Assembly: GCF_001653335.1 (NCBI RefSeq)
Contig: NZ_CP015079.1
Span: 2,728,001 to 2,792,000, forward strand
Length of the DNA stretch: 64,000 nucleotides
Direction of reading: 5' to 3'
DNA from: Nocardioides dokdonensis FR1436
Lineage (GTDB): Bacteria; Actinomycetota; Actinomycetes; Propionibacteriales; Nocardioidaceae
Shown here: one piece after another, positions 49,931-57,360 of the stretch
Position numbering within the stretch: the first letter of the stretch is position 1
Layout of the letters: each line of letters opens with the position of its first letter
Position numbers and translations under genes: made by a program
Notes under the pieces: model-generated
Seen by the model: only the letters and a program-made list of their open reading frames with translations
Told to the model about the DNA's origin: nothing
Databases searched by the model: none

Positions 49931-51159
49931 CGGCTGTGGAGCCGCGGAGCGCGGTGCGTCCGCACGTGCGGACGTCGTGGCTGGTGCTGCTCGTCGCGGG
50001 CGCTGCCTTCGTGCTGCTGGCGTGGTGGCTGGTGCCGTGGGACCCGGTGCCCGGCGGCCGCCCGGAGCCGGTGGATCCCGAGGACTACTTCACGGCCGCG
50101 CAGATCACGCGCGCCGAGGAGTTCTCCGGCTGGGCCCGCACCTGGAGCCTGTCCTCGCTGGGCGTCTCGCTGCTCGTGGCGTGCGTGGTCGGTTTCACCT
50201 CGCTCGGACGCCGGCTCGTGGCCCGGCTGCCCGGCCCGTGGTGGGCGCAGGTCGTGCTCACCGTGGCGGCGCTGGAGGTCGCGGGCCGGGTGATCACGCT
50301 GCCGTTCGCGGTGCTGGTGCGTCGGTTGGTGCGGGAGTACGGGCTGTCCACCCAGTCGTGGTGGGGCTTCGCGCGCGACCTGGTGGTGAGCGAGGCGCTC
50401 ACCGTGGTCGTCACCTCGGTCGGGCTGCTGGCGCTGGTGTGGTGCGCGCGACGCTTCCCGCGGCGCTGGCCGGCGATCGCCGGGGGAGTGCTCGGGGTGC
50501 TGGTGCTGCTCGGGTCGTTCGTCTACCCCCTGCTGGTCGAGCCGCTCTTCAACGACTTCGAGCCCCTCGAGGACGGCAGCCTGCGCAGCAGCATCCTCGC
50601 GCTGGCCGACGCCGAGGGCGTCGAGGTCGACGAGGTGCTGGTGGCCGACGCCTCGCGGCGTACGACGACGCTGAACGCCTACGTCTCCGGCTTCGGCCAG
50701 ACGCGGCGGGTGGTGCTCTACGACACGCTGGTGCAGGACCTGCCCGAGGACCAGGCGCTGTCGGTGGTGGCGCACGAGCTGGTCCATGCCCGCCACGACG
50801 ACGTGCTCGTGGGCTCCGTGCTCGGCGCGGTCGGTGTCGCCGCCGTGGTCGGCCTCGGCGGGGTGCTGCTGCGCCGACGGGACGTGGGACGGGCGAGCAC
50901 GGTGCCGCTGCTGCTGGCGCTGCTGGCCGTGGGCACGGTGCTCGCGGCTCCCCTCCAGAACGGCCTCAGCCGGGCGGTGGAGACCCGGGCGGACGTCGAG
51001 GCGTTGCGCTACACCGGTGACGCGGGCGCGTTCGTCGAGCTGCAGCGGCAGCTGGCGGTGCGGTCGTTGGCCGACCCGTCACCACCCCGGGTGCTCGAGT
51101 GGTGGTTCGCCAGCCACGACGGTGCGCTGCGGCGGATCGGGCTAGCGCTGCCCGACTGA
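49927..51159 (+). CDS. M48 (CAAX prenyl protease/Ste24-like) membrane metallopeptidase
   Basis: A 410-residue membrane protease. Several helices (about 17-37, 75-97, 103-125, 140-160 and 172-192) precede the cytoplasmic catalytic part with zinc motif HELVHARHDDV and the third ligand Glu in AVETRADVEALR. The N-terminal Ste24 domain (PEDYFTAAQITRAEEFSGW) is recognisable. Bacterial targets are unknown since CAAX prenylation is absent. It is coupled to the upstream peptidase-like gene by a 4-base overlap. A decayed relative of its C-terminal part lies about 450 bases downstream (51612-51727). Confidence 0.92.
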   Translation: MTAVEPRSAVRPHVRTSWLVLLVAGAAFVLLAWWLVPWDPVPGGRPEPVDPEDYFTAAQITRAEEFSGWARTWSLSSLGVSLLVACVVGFTSLGRRLVARLPGPWWAQVVLTVAALEVAGRVITLPFAVLVRRLVREYGLSTQSWWGFARDLVVSEALTVVVTSVGLLALVWCARRFPRRWPAIAGGVLGVLVLLGSFVYPLLVEPLFNDFEPLEDGSLRSSILALADAEGVEVDEVLVADASRRTTTLNAYVSGFGQTRRVVLYDTLVQDLPEDQALSVVAHELVHARHDDVLVGSVLGAVGVAAVVGLGGVLLRRRDVGRASTVPLLLALLAVGTVLAAPLQNGLSRAVETRADVEALRYTGDAGAFVELQRQLAVRSLADPSPPRVLEWWFASHDGALRRIGLALPD

Positions 51160-51175
51160 GGGCGCTGAGCCGGCG

Positions 51176-51586
51176 TCAGCCCCGGATCAGGCAGAACGGG
51201 TGACCCACCGGGTCCGTGTAGACCCGGAAGCCCCCGTCCTCGGAGGTCTGGTGCTCGTGGACCTTCGCGCCCGCCGCGAGCACGGCGGGCTCGGCGCGCG
51301 CGATGTCGGGCACCGAGAGATCCAGGTGGAACTGCTGCGGGTGGCTCCCGCCGGGCCACGTGGGCGCTGCCCAGTCGTCGATGCGCTGGAAGGCCAATGT
51401 CGCACGTCCGTCCGGGTTGTCTGGGCTCACGCCGCCTCCCGGCGGGACCAGGGTTGCGAAGGCCTGGTCAGACCCCGCCTGCAGCTCCCAGCCGAGCACC
51501 TCGGCGTAGAAGCCGGCCAGTGCCAAGGCGTCGGGGCAGTCGAGGACCACCAGGTCGAGCTTGGGAAGCGGGGCGTCAGCGCTCAC
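51176..51586 (-). CDS. VOC family (glyoxalase-like) protein
   Basis: A 136-residue vicinal oxygen chelate protein with two beta-alpha-beta-beta-beta units. The first begins LDLVVLDCPDALALAGFYAEVLGWE; the second includes QFHLDLSVPDI and ends DPVGHPFCLI. Metal-ligand residues are plausible (His in QFHLDL) but the set is not complete enough to name an enzyme. Substrate unknown. TAGGGT six bases before the GTG at 51586 suggests a leaderless transcript. It sits between the intact M48 gene (convergent) and the M48-like fragment. Confidence 0.9.
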   Translation of the reverse strand: MSADAPLPKLDLVVLDCPDALALAGFYAEVLGWELQAGSDQAFATLVPPGGGVSPDNPDGRATLAFQRIDDWAAPTWPGGSHPQQFHLDLSVPDIARAEPAVLAAGAKVHEHQTSEDGGFRVYTDPVGHPFCLIRG

Positions 51587-51592
51587 CGCCTC

Positions 51593-51598
51593 ACCCTA
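51593..51598 (-). promoter_or_regulatory. -10 element of the leaderless VOC gene
   Basis: TAGGGT on the minus strand, six bases before the GTG at 51586. Confidence 0.5.
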
Positions 51599-51611
51599 GC
51601 GCCCGAAATGC

Positions 51612-51727
51612 GACGAGCACGGTGCCCGTGTTGCTGGCCGTGGTGGCCGTGGGCACCGTGCTCGTCGTGTCCCTCCCAGGAGGGCATCAACCGGACTGTG
51701 GAGCCCGGGCCGAGGTCAAGGTGATGC
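51612..51727 (+). pseudogene. Decayed fragment of an M48 peptidase C-terminal region
   Basis: About 115 bases closely match bases 50896-51008 of the intact M48 gene. In the first part the frame reads STVPVLLAVVAVGTVLVVSLP against STVPLLLALLAVGTVLAAPLQ. A one-base deletion then shifts the frame and the homology continues as EGINRTVEPG against QNGLSRAVETR, followed by another small deletion. The zinc-site half is missing. Differences are too many for a recent duplication, so this is probably the rest of a paralogous gene, now broken by deletion with the VOC gene beside it. From 51728 to 51874 I see no gene; that stretch is less GC-rich. Confidence 0.75.
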
Positions 51728-51874
51728 TACAGAGGTGATGCGGATGGGCACATCCAACTGTGCAGCGGTGACTGGCGGTGTGGTCATTCGCGGACTTGTT
51801 GCCGCCAAAGGTCTATGCACGGTGCCTCTTGAGTCACCAGCCTGCGAGACCGCCTAGGTCTTCGAGGCCCGATC

Positions 51875-52084
51875 TCAGCCGGCGGACTTGGTGGGGGCGA
51901 CGGGCTGGAGGTTGGTGCTCGTGCCTTCGAAAGCTCCCTTGATCTGGCCGCCGAGGGCGATGACGGCCACGACGATCACGGCGGCGATGCCAGCAACGAG
52001 GAGGCCGTACTCGACGGCGGAGGCTCCGCGCTCGTCCATCTTGGCCTTGTGGCCGGCGAGCAGGATGGTCAGGTACTCGATCAT
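51875..52084 (-). CDS. flp: Flp-type pilin
   Basis: Major pilin of a Tad pilus, 69 residues. A short leader ending in Gly20 is followed by the class III signal ASAVEYGLLVAGIAAVIVVAV, with Glu at position 5 of the mature protein (Glu25) and the Tyr next to it. Prepilin peptidase would cut after Gly20; no such peptidase gene is in the window. The C-terminal part is short and Gly/Thr-rich. The ATG at 52084 has GAGGGAGA upstream. It is the promoter-distal gene of the locus but is preceded by a 139-base gap with a 16-base palindrome, so it probably has its own promoter. Confidence 0.93.
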   Translation of the reverse strand: MIEYLTILLAGHKAKMDERGASAVEYGLLVAGIAAVIVVAVIALGGQIKGAFEGTSTNLQPVAPTKSAG

Positions 52085-52190
52085 GGTGTCTCCCTCGAAT
52101 CAGACGGTCCCGGACAGGGGGCGGGACCTGATGAGTTCAGTCTGCTGAGAGATCGCTTCCGGCGGATCGGGAGACAGTGTGCGGTGCTAG

Positions 52191-52206
52191 TAGTCCGTTC
52201 GGACTA
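52191..52206. promoter_or_regulatory. Palindromic operator candidate upstream of flp
   Basis: TAGTCCG-TT-CGGACTA is a perfect 7-bp inverted repeat with a 2-base spacer, about 107 bases upstream of the pilin start and 18 bases past the regulator's stop. The tiny spacer disfavours an RNA hairpin and favours a dimeric protein site, for example for the adjacent LuxR-type regulator (inference). Confidence 0.5.
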
Positions 52207-52223
52207 TGTGGCGTCCCAGCAGG

Positions 52224-52883
52224 TCAACGCTGCGTCGGGTTCCGCTGTACCGAGGACAGCAGGCCGACGCGCATGGCGGTGACCAAAGCCTGGGCCCGAT
52301 TCGAGGCGCCCAGCTTCTGGTAGATCTTGGCGATGTGCGACTTGGCCGTCGACTCGCTCATGTAGAGCTTGTCGCCGATGGCGGCCGCACCGAGGCCGTC
52401 CGCGAGCAGGGTGAGCACCTCGTGCTCGCGGTCGGTGAGCCGGGTCGATTCTGCGGCTCCGCGGCGCATCATCGCGCCGACGAGGCCGGCGCAGACGAAG
52501 GACCGGGGCGACACCTTGGCGTGTCGGGCGGCCTTGACCACCTCGTCGGAGGGGGCGTCCTTGCCGACGAAGCCGGAGGCGCCCGCCTCCATGGCGGCGA
52601 AGATCTGGTCGTCACCGGAGTGCATGGTGAGCACGACCAGGCCGACCTCGCCGTGGTCGCGGCGCAGCGCGCGCACGATGTCGAGGCCGGTGCCGTCCTG
52701 GAGCTGCAGATCGGTCACCACGACGTCCGGCCGCAGCTCGGCGAAGCGGGCCAGTGCCTCGGTCACCGAAGCGGCGGTGCCGACGACGGTCATGTCGGCC
52801 TGCATGTCGAAGACGCCGCCGAGGCCGTCGCGGATCAGCTGGTGGTCGTCGACCAGCATCACCCTGGTCAGTACCTCGGTCAT
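52224..52883 (-). CDS. NarL/LuxR-family response regulator of the tad locus
   Basis: A 219-residue DNA-binding regulator. Receiver domain about 5-120: acidic pair in VDDH, phospho-acceptor Asp58 (VVVTDLQ), Thr in VVLTMHSG and Lys in GFVGKDAP. LuxR-type HTH about 148-210: LTDREHEVLTLLADGLGAAAIGDKL with recognition helix around SESTAKSHIAKIYQKLG. The start ATG overlaps the histidine kinase stop (ATGA), so the pair is made together. Placement between flp and tadC suggests it controls pilus genes. Confidence 0.95.
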   Translation of the reverse strand: MTEVLTRVMLVDDHQLIRDGLGGVFDMQADMTVVGTAASVTEALARFAELRPDVVVTDLQLQDGTGLDIVRALRRDHGEVGLVVLTMHSGDDQIFAAMEAGASGFVGKDAPSDEVVKAARHAKVSPRSFVCAGLVGAMMRRGAAESTRLTDREHEVLTLLADGLGAAAIGDKLYMSESTAKSHIAKIYQKLGASNRAQALVTAMRVGLLSSVQRNPTQR

Positions 52884-54490
52884 CTGCTCACCTGGATCTC
52901 TCGGGGGGACTCGGGCTGCGGCACCCGGCCCCCGGACGGTAGCGCGACCGACACCCGAAGCCCGCCACCGGGCGGCTCCTCGAGGTCGAGCCGGGCGCCG
53001 ATGAGAGCGGCCCGCTCGCGCATGATGCCGAGGCCGTAGGAGTCGGCGCGCACGTCAGCTAGGCGCCCGGAACCCTCGCCGAGGCCCCGCCCGTTGTCGG
53101 TGACCGAGATACGGGCGCCCGGTGCATCGACCAGGCAGTGCACCCGCACCAGGGTGCACTGCGCGTGCTTGACGGCGTTGTTGAGCGCCTCCTGAGTGAT
53201 CCGGAAGAGCTCAGCCTCGATCTCGCTGCGCAGCCGCTGCGACGTCTCGTCGAGGGTGACCTCGATCGCCACCCCCGAGAGCTGGCTGAGGTTGCGGGCC
53301 AGGGACCCGATGGCGGCGCCGAGGCTCTCGCTCTCACCGACGGTGGTGCGCAGGGTGACCACGGAGCGCCGGACCTCGGCCACCACCTCGGTGACCCGCT
53401 CGCGCAGCGTTGCGAACCTGGCTGCCTGCTCGGGCGAGGTCGCCTGGGACGCTAGCGCGTCGACGAGGTAGCCGAGCGACGCGATCTCCTGGGCGACGCC
53501 GTCGTGCATCTCGCGGGAGAGCCGTCGGCGCTCGTCGGCGGTCGCCGCGTCGCGGAAGGCGGTGAACTGCAACGCGGTCTCGAGGTGCACGGTGCTGACC
53601 TGCAGGTCCCGGGTCAGCCGTCGGACGGTGCGCGGCAGGTCGAGCGCGCCAGGGTCGAGCCGGTCAGAGAAGACCCCGGCCACGATGCCGGGGTGCCCGG
53701 GTCGGGAGGCATCGGGCGAGAGCGGGAAGGCGAAGGTCTGAGCGTCTGTTTCAAGCCGGCCCGACCGCTGCGCGAGGCGGGCCAGGAGGGAGGTGTGCGC
53801 CGACCCGGAGTCGTCGAGGGTGGTGCTCAACAGAGGCGCGAGCACGTCGTCGCCGACATACAGCACCAGGTCGGCGGTGGGCAGCTCGTCGCGCACAGCG
53901 CTGAGGATCGCGCCACCCAGGCTGCGCGGCTCGAGCCCGGAGCTGAGTCCCTCGGAGAGCTGGTTGAGCTCGTGCAGCAGGTCGCTGGCATGCCGGTAGG
54001 GCAGCAGCGGGTCCGGTGCGCTGAGCGTGGCGTGCAAGAAGGAGGACACCATCCCGAGGCCTAGGCCCATGGTCAACCAGGTGAAGGCGGTCAGCAGGTC
54101 AGCATCGGTCAGGGTCACCCCTGACAGGTTCACCACGACGACGGCGGTCGTCAGCACGGCGCCCAGCGACGCGAAGACGCCCTTGGCTCCGCAGCGCAGT
54201 CCGGCGACGAAGGGTGGGGCCGCGAGGGCGCCGAGGACGGCGGGCGACGAGTCCACCACCAGCAGGCAGGTGGTGGCGACCGCGACCGCCTCGACGATGC
54301 TGACCACGATGGCCCGCTGGGGGGAGCGGCTCTCGACGACCAGGGTGACCAGCCAGATCACGCCGAGGACGCCCAGGCCGACCAATCCCTCCCGGTCACG
54401 GTCCCACAGCAGGGGTCCGCCGATCGCCAGCAGCACAAAGGCGCGGGCGGCGGCGTTGATGCGAAGCGCTTGGCGGTGGGCTAGTAGCAC
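52880..54490 (-). CDS. Membrane sensor histidine kinase of the tad locus
   Basis: A 536-residue kinase of the HisKA_3/NarX-DegS type. Five or six hydrophobic segments at the N terminus (about 12-155) form a membrane sensor. A GAF-like region (about 170-300) leads to the dimerisation motif RRLSREMHDGVAQEIA with phosphorylated His329. The HATPase domain has N box ITQEALNNAVKHA and G boxes VTDNGRGLG and GLGIMRERA. GTG start 54490, seven bases after the tadC stop. The full HK-RR pair lies inside the tad gene series, so it is likely a dedicated controller. Confidence 0.93.
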   Translation of the reverse strand: MLLAHRQALRINAAARAFVLLAIGGPLLWDRDREGLVGLGVLGVIWLVTLVVESRSPQRAIVVSIVEAVAVATTCLLVVDSSPAVLGALAAPPFVAGLRCGAKGVFASLGAVLTTAVVVVNLSGVTLTDADLLTAFTWLTMGLGLGMVSSFLHATLSAPDPLLPYRHASDLLHELNQLSEGLSSGLEPRSLGGAILSAVRDELPTADLVLYVGDDVLAPLLSTTLDDSGSAHTSLLARLAQRSGRLETDAQTFAFPLSPDASRPGHPGIVAGVFSDRLDPGALDLPRTVRRLTRDLQVSTVHLETALQFTAFRDAATADERRRLSREMHDGVAQEIASLGYLVDALASQATSPEQAARFATLRERVTEVVAEVRRSVVTLRTTVGESESLGAAIGSLARNLSQLSGVAIEVTLDETSQRLRSEIEAELFRITQEALNNAVKHAQCTLVRVHCLVDAPGARISVTDNGRGLGEGSGRLADVRADSYGLGIMRERAALIGARLDLEEPPGGGLRVSVALPSGGRVPQPESPREIQVSR

Positions 54491-54497
54491 AGGGGCC

Positions 54498-55418
54498 TCA
54501 TCCGAAGCTGTCCATCATGCCGATAGCGGCGGGACCCATCACCGCTACGAAGAGGCAGGGCAGGATGAAGAAGATCAGCGGCACGGTGATCTTCACGGGC
54601 ACCTGCTGCGCCTTCTCCTCGGCGCGCTGGCGCCGCTTGACCCGCATCTCCTGGGACTGGACCCGCAGCACCTGGGCGATCGGGATGCCGAAGGAGTCGG
54701 CCTGGACCATGGCGCTGACGAACGACTTGAGGTCGGGGACATCGGTGCGCTCGGCCATCGCGCGCAGCGCGGCGGAGCGGCCTTGGCCGATCTGCATCTC
54801 ACGCAGCACCCGGGCGAACTCGTCGGCGACTGGGCCCTCGAAGTTGCGGGCCACCTGCTGCACGGCCGCGTCGAAGCCGAGCCCGGACTCCACGCTGATC
54901 GTCATCAGGTCGATGGCGTCCGGCAGGTCACGGCCGATTTGCTGGGTCCGGTCGTGGGCCTTCTGGTAGAGGTACAGGCCCGGCGCGAGGAACCCGAGCA
55001 CCAGCCCGACTGCGACCACCACGACCAGGACGGCGACGGAGAGCCCTAGGGCCAGCCCGACGAGGAGGCCCACCACGAGCCCGACGACCGCGCCGATCAC
55101 CTTGCCGCTGACCACCCGGTCGACGTCCCAGCCCGCCGGGTTGCCGGCCAGGTCGAGCTTGTGCCGGGTGCGGTCGGCGGAGTCGGCGCCCGAGAATCGG
55201 CGGCCCACGCCCAGGGCACGACCCTGCAGCGGCTCGAGCACCCGCTCGGCGAAGGGCCGGTCGACCTCGGCGGTGAGCTCCGGGGGAGCGCCGGTCATCG
55301 CCCGCAGGACAGCCAAGGACTTGCCGACGCCACCGGCCTCGGCGTCGCTCGTCGTCGCAGCAGCGACCAGCACGAGGGCAGCGGCGATCAGGACGACGCC
55401 GAGCAGCAGCAGCACCAT
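54498..55418 (-). CDS. tadC: Tad pilus inner-membrane platform protein TadC
   Basis: Type II secretion F-domain protein; 306 residues. A first helix at the N terminus and two long helices (about 105-150) precede the cytoplasmic T2SSF domain (about 165-285; LPDAIDLMTISVESGLGFDAAVQQVA is typical). The last helix is at 278-300 (ITVPLIFFILPCLFVAVMGPAA). It pairs with TadB to form the platform on which the ATPase TadA acts. The start ATG is two bases after the stop of the TadB fusion gene. Confidence 0.93.
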   Translation of the reverse strand: MVLLLLGVVLIAAALVLVAAATTSDAEAGGVGKSLAVLRAMTGAPPELTAEVDRPFAERVLEPLQGRALGVGRRFSGADSADRTRHKLDLAGNPAGWDVDRVVSGKVIGAVVGLVVGLLVGLALGLSVAVLVVVVAVGLVLGFLAPGLYLYQKAHDRTQQIGRDLPDAIDLMTISVESGLGFDAAVQQVARNFEGPVADEFARVLREMQIGQGRSAALRAMAERTDVPDLKSFVSAMVQADSFGIPIAQVLRVQSQEMRVKRRQRAEEKAQQVPVKITVPLIFFILPCLFVAVMGPAAIGMMDSFG

Positions 55419-55419
55419 C

Positions 55420-57360
55420 TCAGACCTCCACCTTGATGAGCTTGCTCATCCAGAACGCACCGATCGCCAGCCACAGGCCGGCCCCGACGAGCATGATCAA
55501 ACCACGCGGATCGGTGAAGAGGACCATGACGTAGTCGCGCTGGGCGAAGAAGAGGTAGAGCAGGAAGATCGGCGGCAGGCCGCCCAGCACGTACGCCGAC
55601 AGCTTGCCCTCCGCGGCGAGCGCGGCGACCTGGCGGCGCACGTAGGCCCGCTCACGCATGGTGTCGGCGACGGTGTTCAGCAGCTCGCCGAGGTTGCCGC
55701 CGACCTGGCGCTGGATGCCGATCGCCATCACCACCCACTCGAAGTCCTTGCTGTCGAACCGCACGGCCACCCCCTCGAGCGCCTCCTCGAGCGAGACCCC
55801 GAGCCGGGTCTCGGCCAGCACTCGGCGGAACTCGCCGGCGATGGGCTCCTGGCCCTCGCGCACGACGGTGTCCACCGACTGGGTCAGGGACAGCCCGGCC
55901 GAGAGCGAGCCGGAGATGAGGCCGAGGGTCTCGGGCAGCAGGTCGTCGAACTTCTTGCGGCGCCGGGAGCGGCGCATGCCGAGGTAGAGCCACGGGCCGA
56001 GCCCGCCGAGGACCAGGAACAGTAGGGCCACGCCGAGGCTGCCGCCGCCGAGCAGCAGGCCGAGGAGACAGGCACCGACCAGGATGCCCACGTGCACGAG
56101 GAGCCACTCGGGCGGCTTGAGCTGGCTGCCGGCGGCCTCGAGGCGGGCCCCGATGCGTTGCTCGAGGCCACGGCTGCGACTCAGCACCTGCCCTGCGGCG
56201 TCCTTGGCCTGGCTCAGCGCCTGCTCGCGGTCCATCTTCGGCTGCGTGGCGCTGGCCGCCGAGCCCGGTCGGGCCGTGGCGGCGGCGTACGCGTCGACGC
56301 GCTCGGCGGGGGTGGCCGCGGCGCGGGGGCGGGGCACCAGCAGGACGGCGAGCGCGACCAGACCGATCCCGAGCGCGAGGACGCCGATCCACATGGTCCA
56401 GCGCGGCGCGCTCCAGCCGTTGTCGCTGGGCAGCTGGGCATCGATGCCGGTGCCGCCCGCAACCGACTCGGCGACGGGGACGAACGCTTCGGCGACGAGC
56501 GGGCCGGAGGCCGAGGCGAGGGTGATGGTGACGGTCTGCTCGGTGGCGGTCAGCGCGTCCGGCAGCTCGGCGGTGACCAGCAGCTGCCGCTCGAGCGCCT
56601 CGGCCTCGGCGGCGAACGCCGCCGCCAGCGCGTCGGTGCCGGCGGGCACGACCCGGCCGTCGCCGGCCTGGGCCAGCTTGCGCAGCGGCGGGCTCGCGCC
56701 CTGCAGCGAGATGACGTCGAGGCCGACCTCCGCGGCCCGCACCGCAGCCGCGGCGTCGGCGAGCGAGGTGTCGGTGGTGTCGGCGCCGTCGGACAGCACC
56801 AGCACGGTGCGCTGGCCCTCGCTGCCGGCCAGGTCGACAGCAGCGCGGATGGCGTCGTGCAGGGCGGTGCCCCGGCTCAGGCTGAGGGTGTCGACCACGG
56901 CGCGGGCGGCGTCGCGGTCGTCGGTCAGCACCAGCGGGGTGGCGACCTTGCCGGCGAAGGTGACGACGCCGACGAGCACGTCGTCGGGCACCAGGTCGAG
57001 GAAGTCGCGGGCCGCCTGCTGAGCCGCGGCGAAGCGGGGACCGGCCATCGAGTTGCTGGTGTCGATCGCCAGCACCGCGGCCCGGCGCACCGTGCCCTCG
57101 GAACCGGCGGATGCGGCAGTGGCGGCCACCGTCTGCCCCCCGATGCGGACCTCGACCGAGGAGGGGTCGACGTCGGCGCCGGCCGGCACCGAGACCAGCA
57201 GCGAGACCGGGCCGCCGTCGCGGGAGGGCTCGGCGTACGTGATCGTCGCGTCCGAGGCGGCACGTTCGGCGGCGGCGACGCCGGTGCCGCTCAGCACCAG
57301 CAGTCCGGCCAGGAGCCCCGTGAGGAGTCCTGCCCAGATCCGGGCGGAGGGACCGGTCAT
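55420..57360 (-). CDS. tadB: TadB platform protein fused to an exported VWA domain
   Basis: A 646-residue fusion. Signal peptide about 1-31; a strand-rich linker; then a von Willebrand A domain (about 94-265) with an intact MIDAS motif DTSNS (Asp100, Ser102, Ser104), a Thr near 165 and Asp191 (SDGAD). A second strand-rich piece leads to a helix at 322-342. A cytoplasmic stretch of about 75 residues then leads to the TadB part, with helices at 421-460, T2SSF domain about 473-600, and helices at 593-610 and 620-637. So the VWA domain should sit outside the membrane. Start ATG 57360 shares one base with the tadA stop. Normal TadB proteins lack the VWA part. Confidence 0.9.
   Translation of the reverse strand: MTGPSARIWAGLLTGLLAGLLVLSGTGVAAAERAASDATITYAEPSRDGGPVSLLVSVPAGADVDPSSVEVRIGGQTVAATAASAGSEGTVRRAAVLAIDTSNSMAGPRFAAAQQAARDFLDLVPDDVLVGVVTFAGKVATPLVLTDDRDAARAVVDTLSLSRGTALHDAIRAAVDLAGSEGQRTVLVLSDGADTTDTSLADAAAAVRAAEVGLDVISLQGASPPLRKLAQAGDGRVVPAGTDALAAAFAAEAEALERQLLVTAELPDALTATEQTVTITLASASGPLVAEAFVPVAESVAGGTGIDAQLPSDNGWSAPRWTMWIGVLALGIGLVALAVLLVPRPRAAATPAERVDAYAAATARPGSAASATQPKMDREQALSQAKDAAGQVLSRSRGLEQRIGARLEAAGSQLKPPEWLLVHVGILVGACLLGLLLGGGSLGVALLFLVLGGLGPWLYLGMRRSRRRKKFDDLLPETLGLISGSLSAGLSLTQSVDTVVREGQEPIAGEFRRVLAETRLGVSLEEALEGVAVRFDSKDFEWVVMAIGIQRQVGGNLGELLNTVADTMRERAYVRRQVAALAAEGKLSAYVLGGLPPIFLLYLFFAQRDYVMVLFTDPRGLIMLVGAGLWLAIGAFWMSKLIKVEV

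Noticed and set aside
51846..51862. Hairpin after flp as terminator
   Set aside because: Only six pairs including a G-U, no T tract; too weak to list as a feature.
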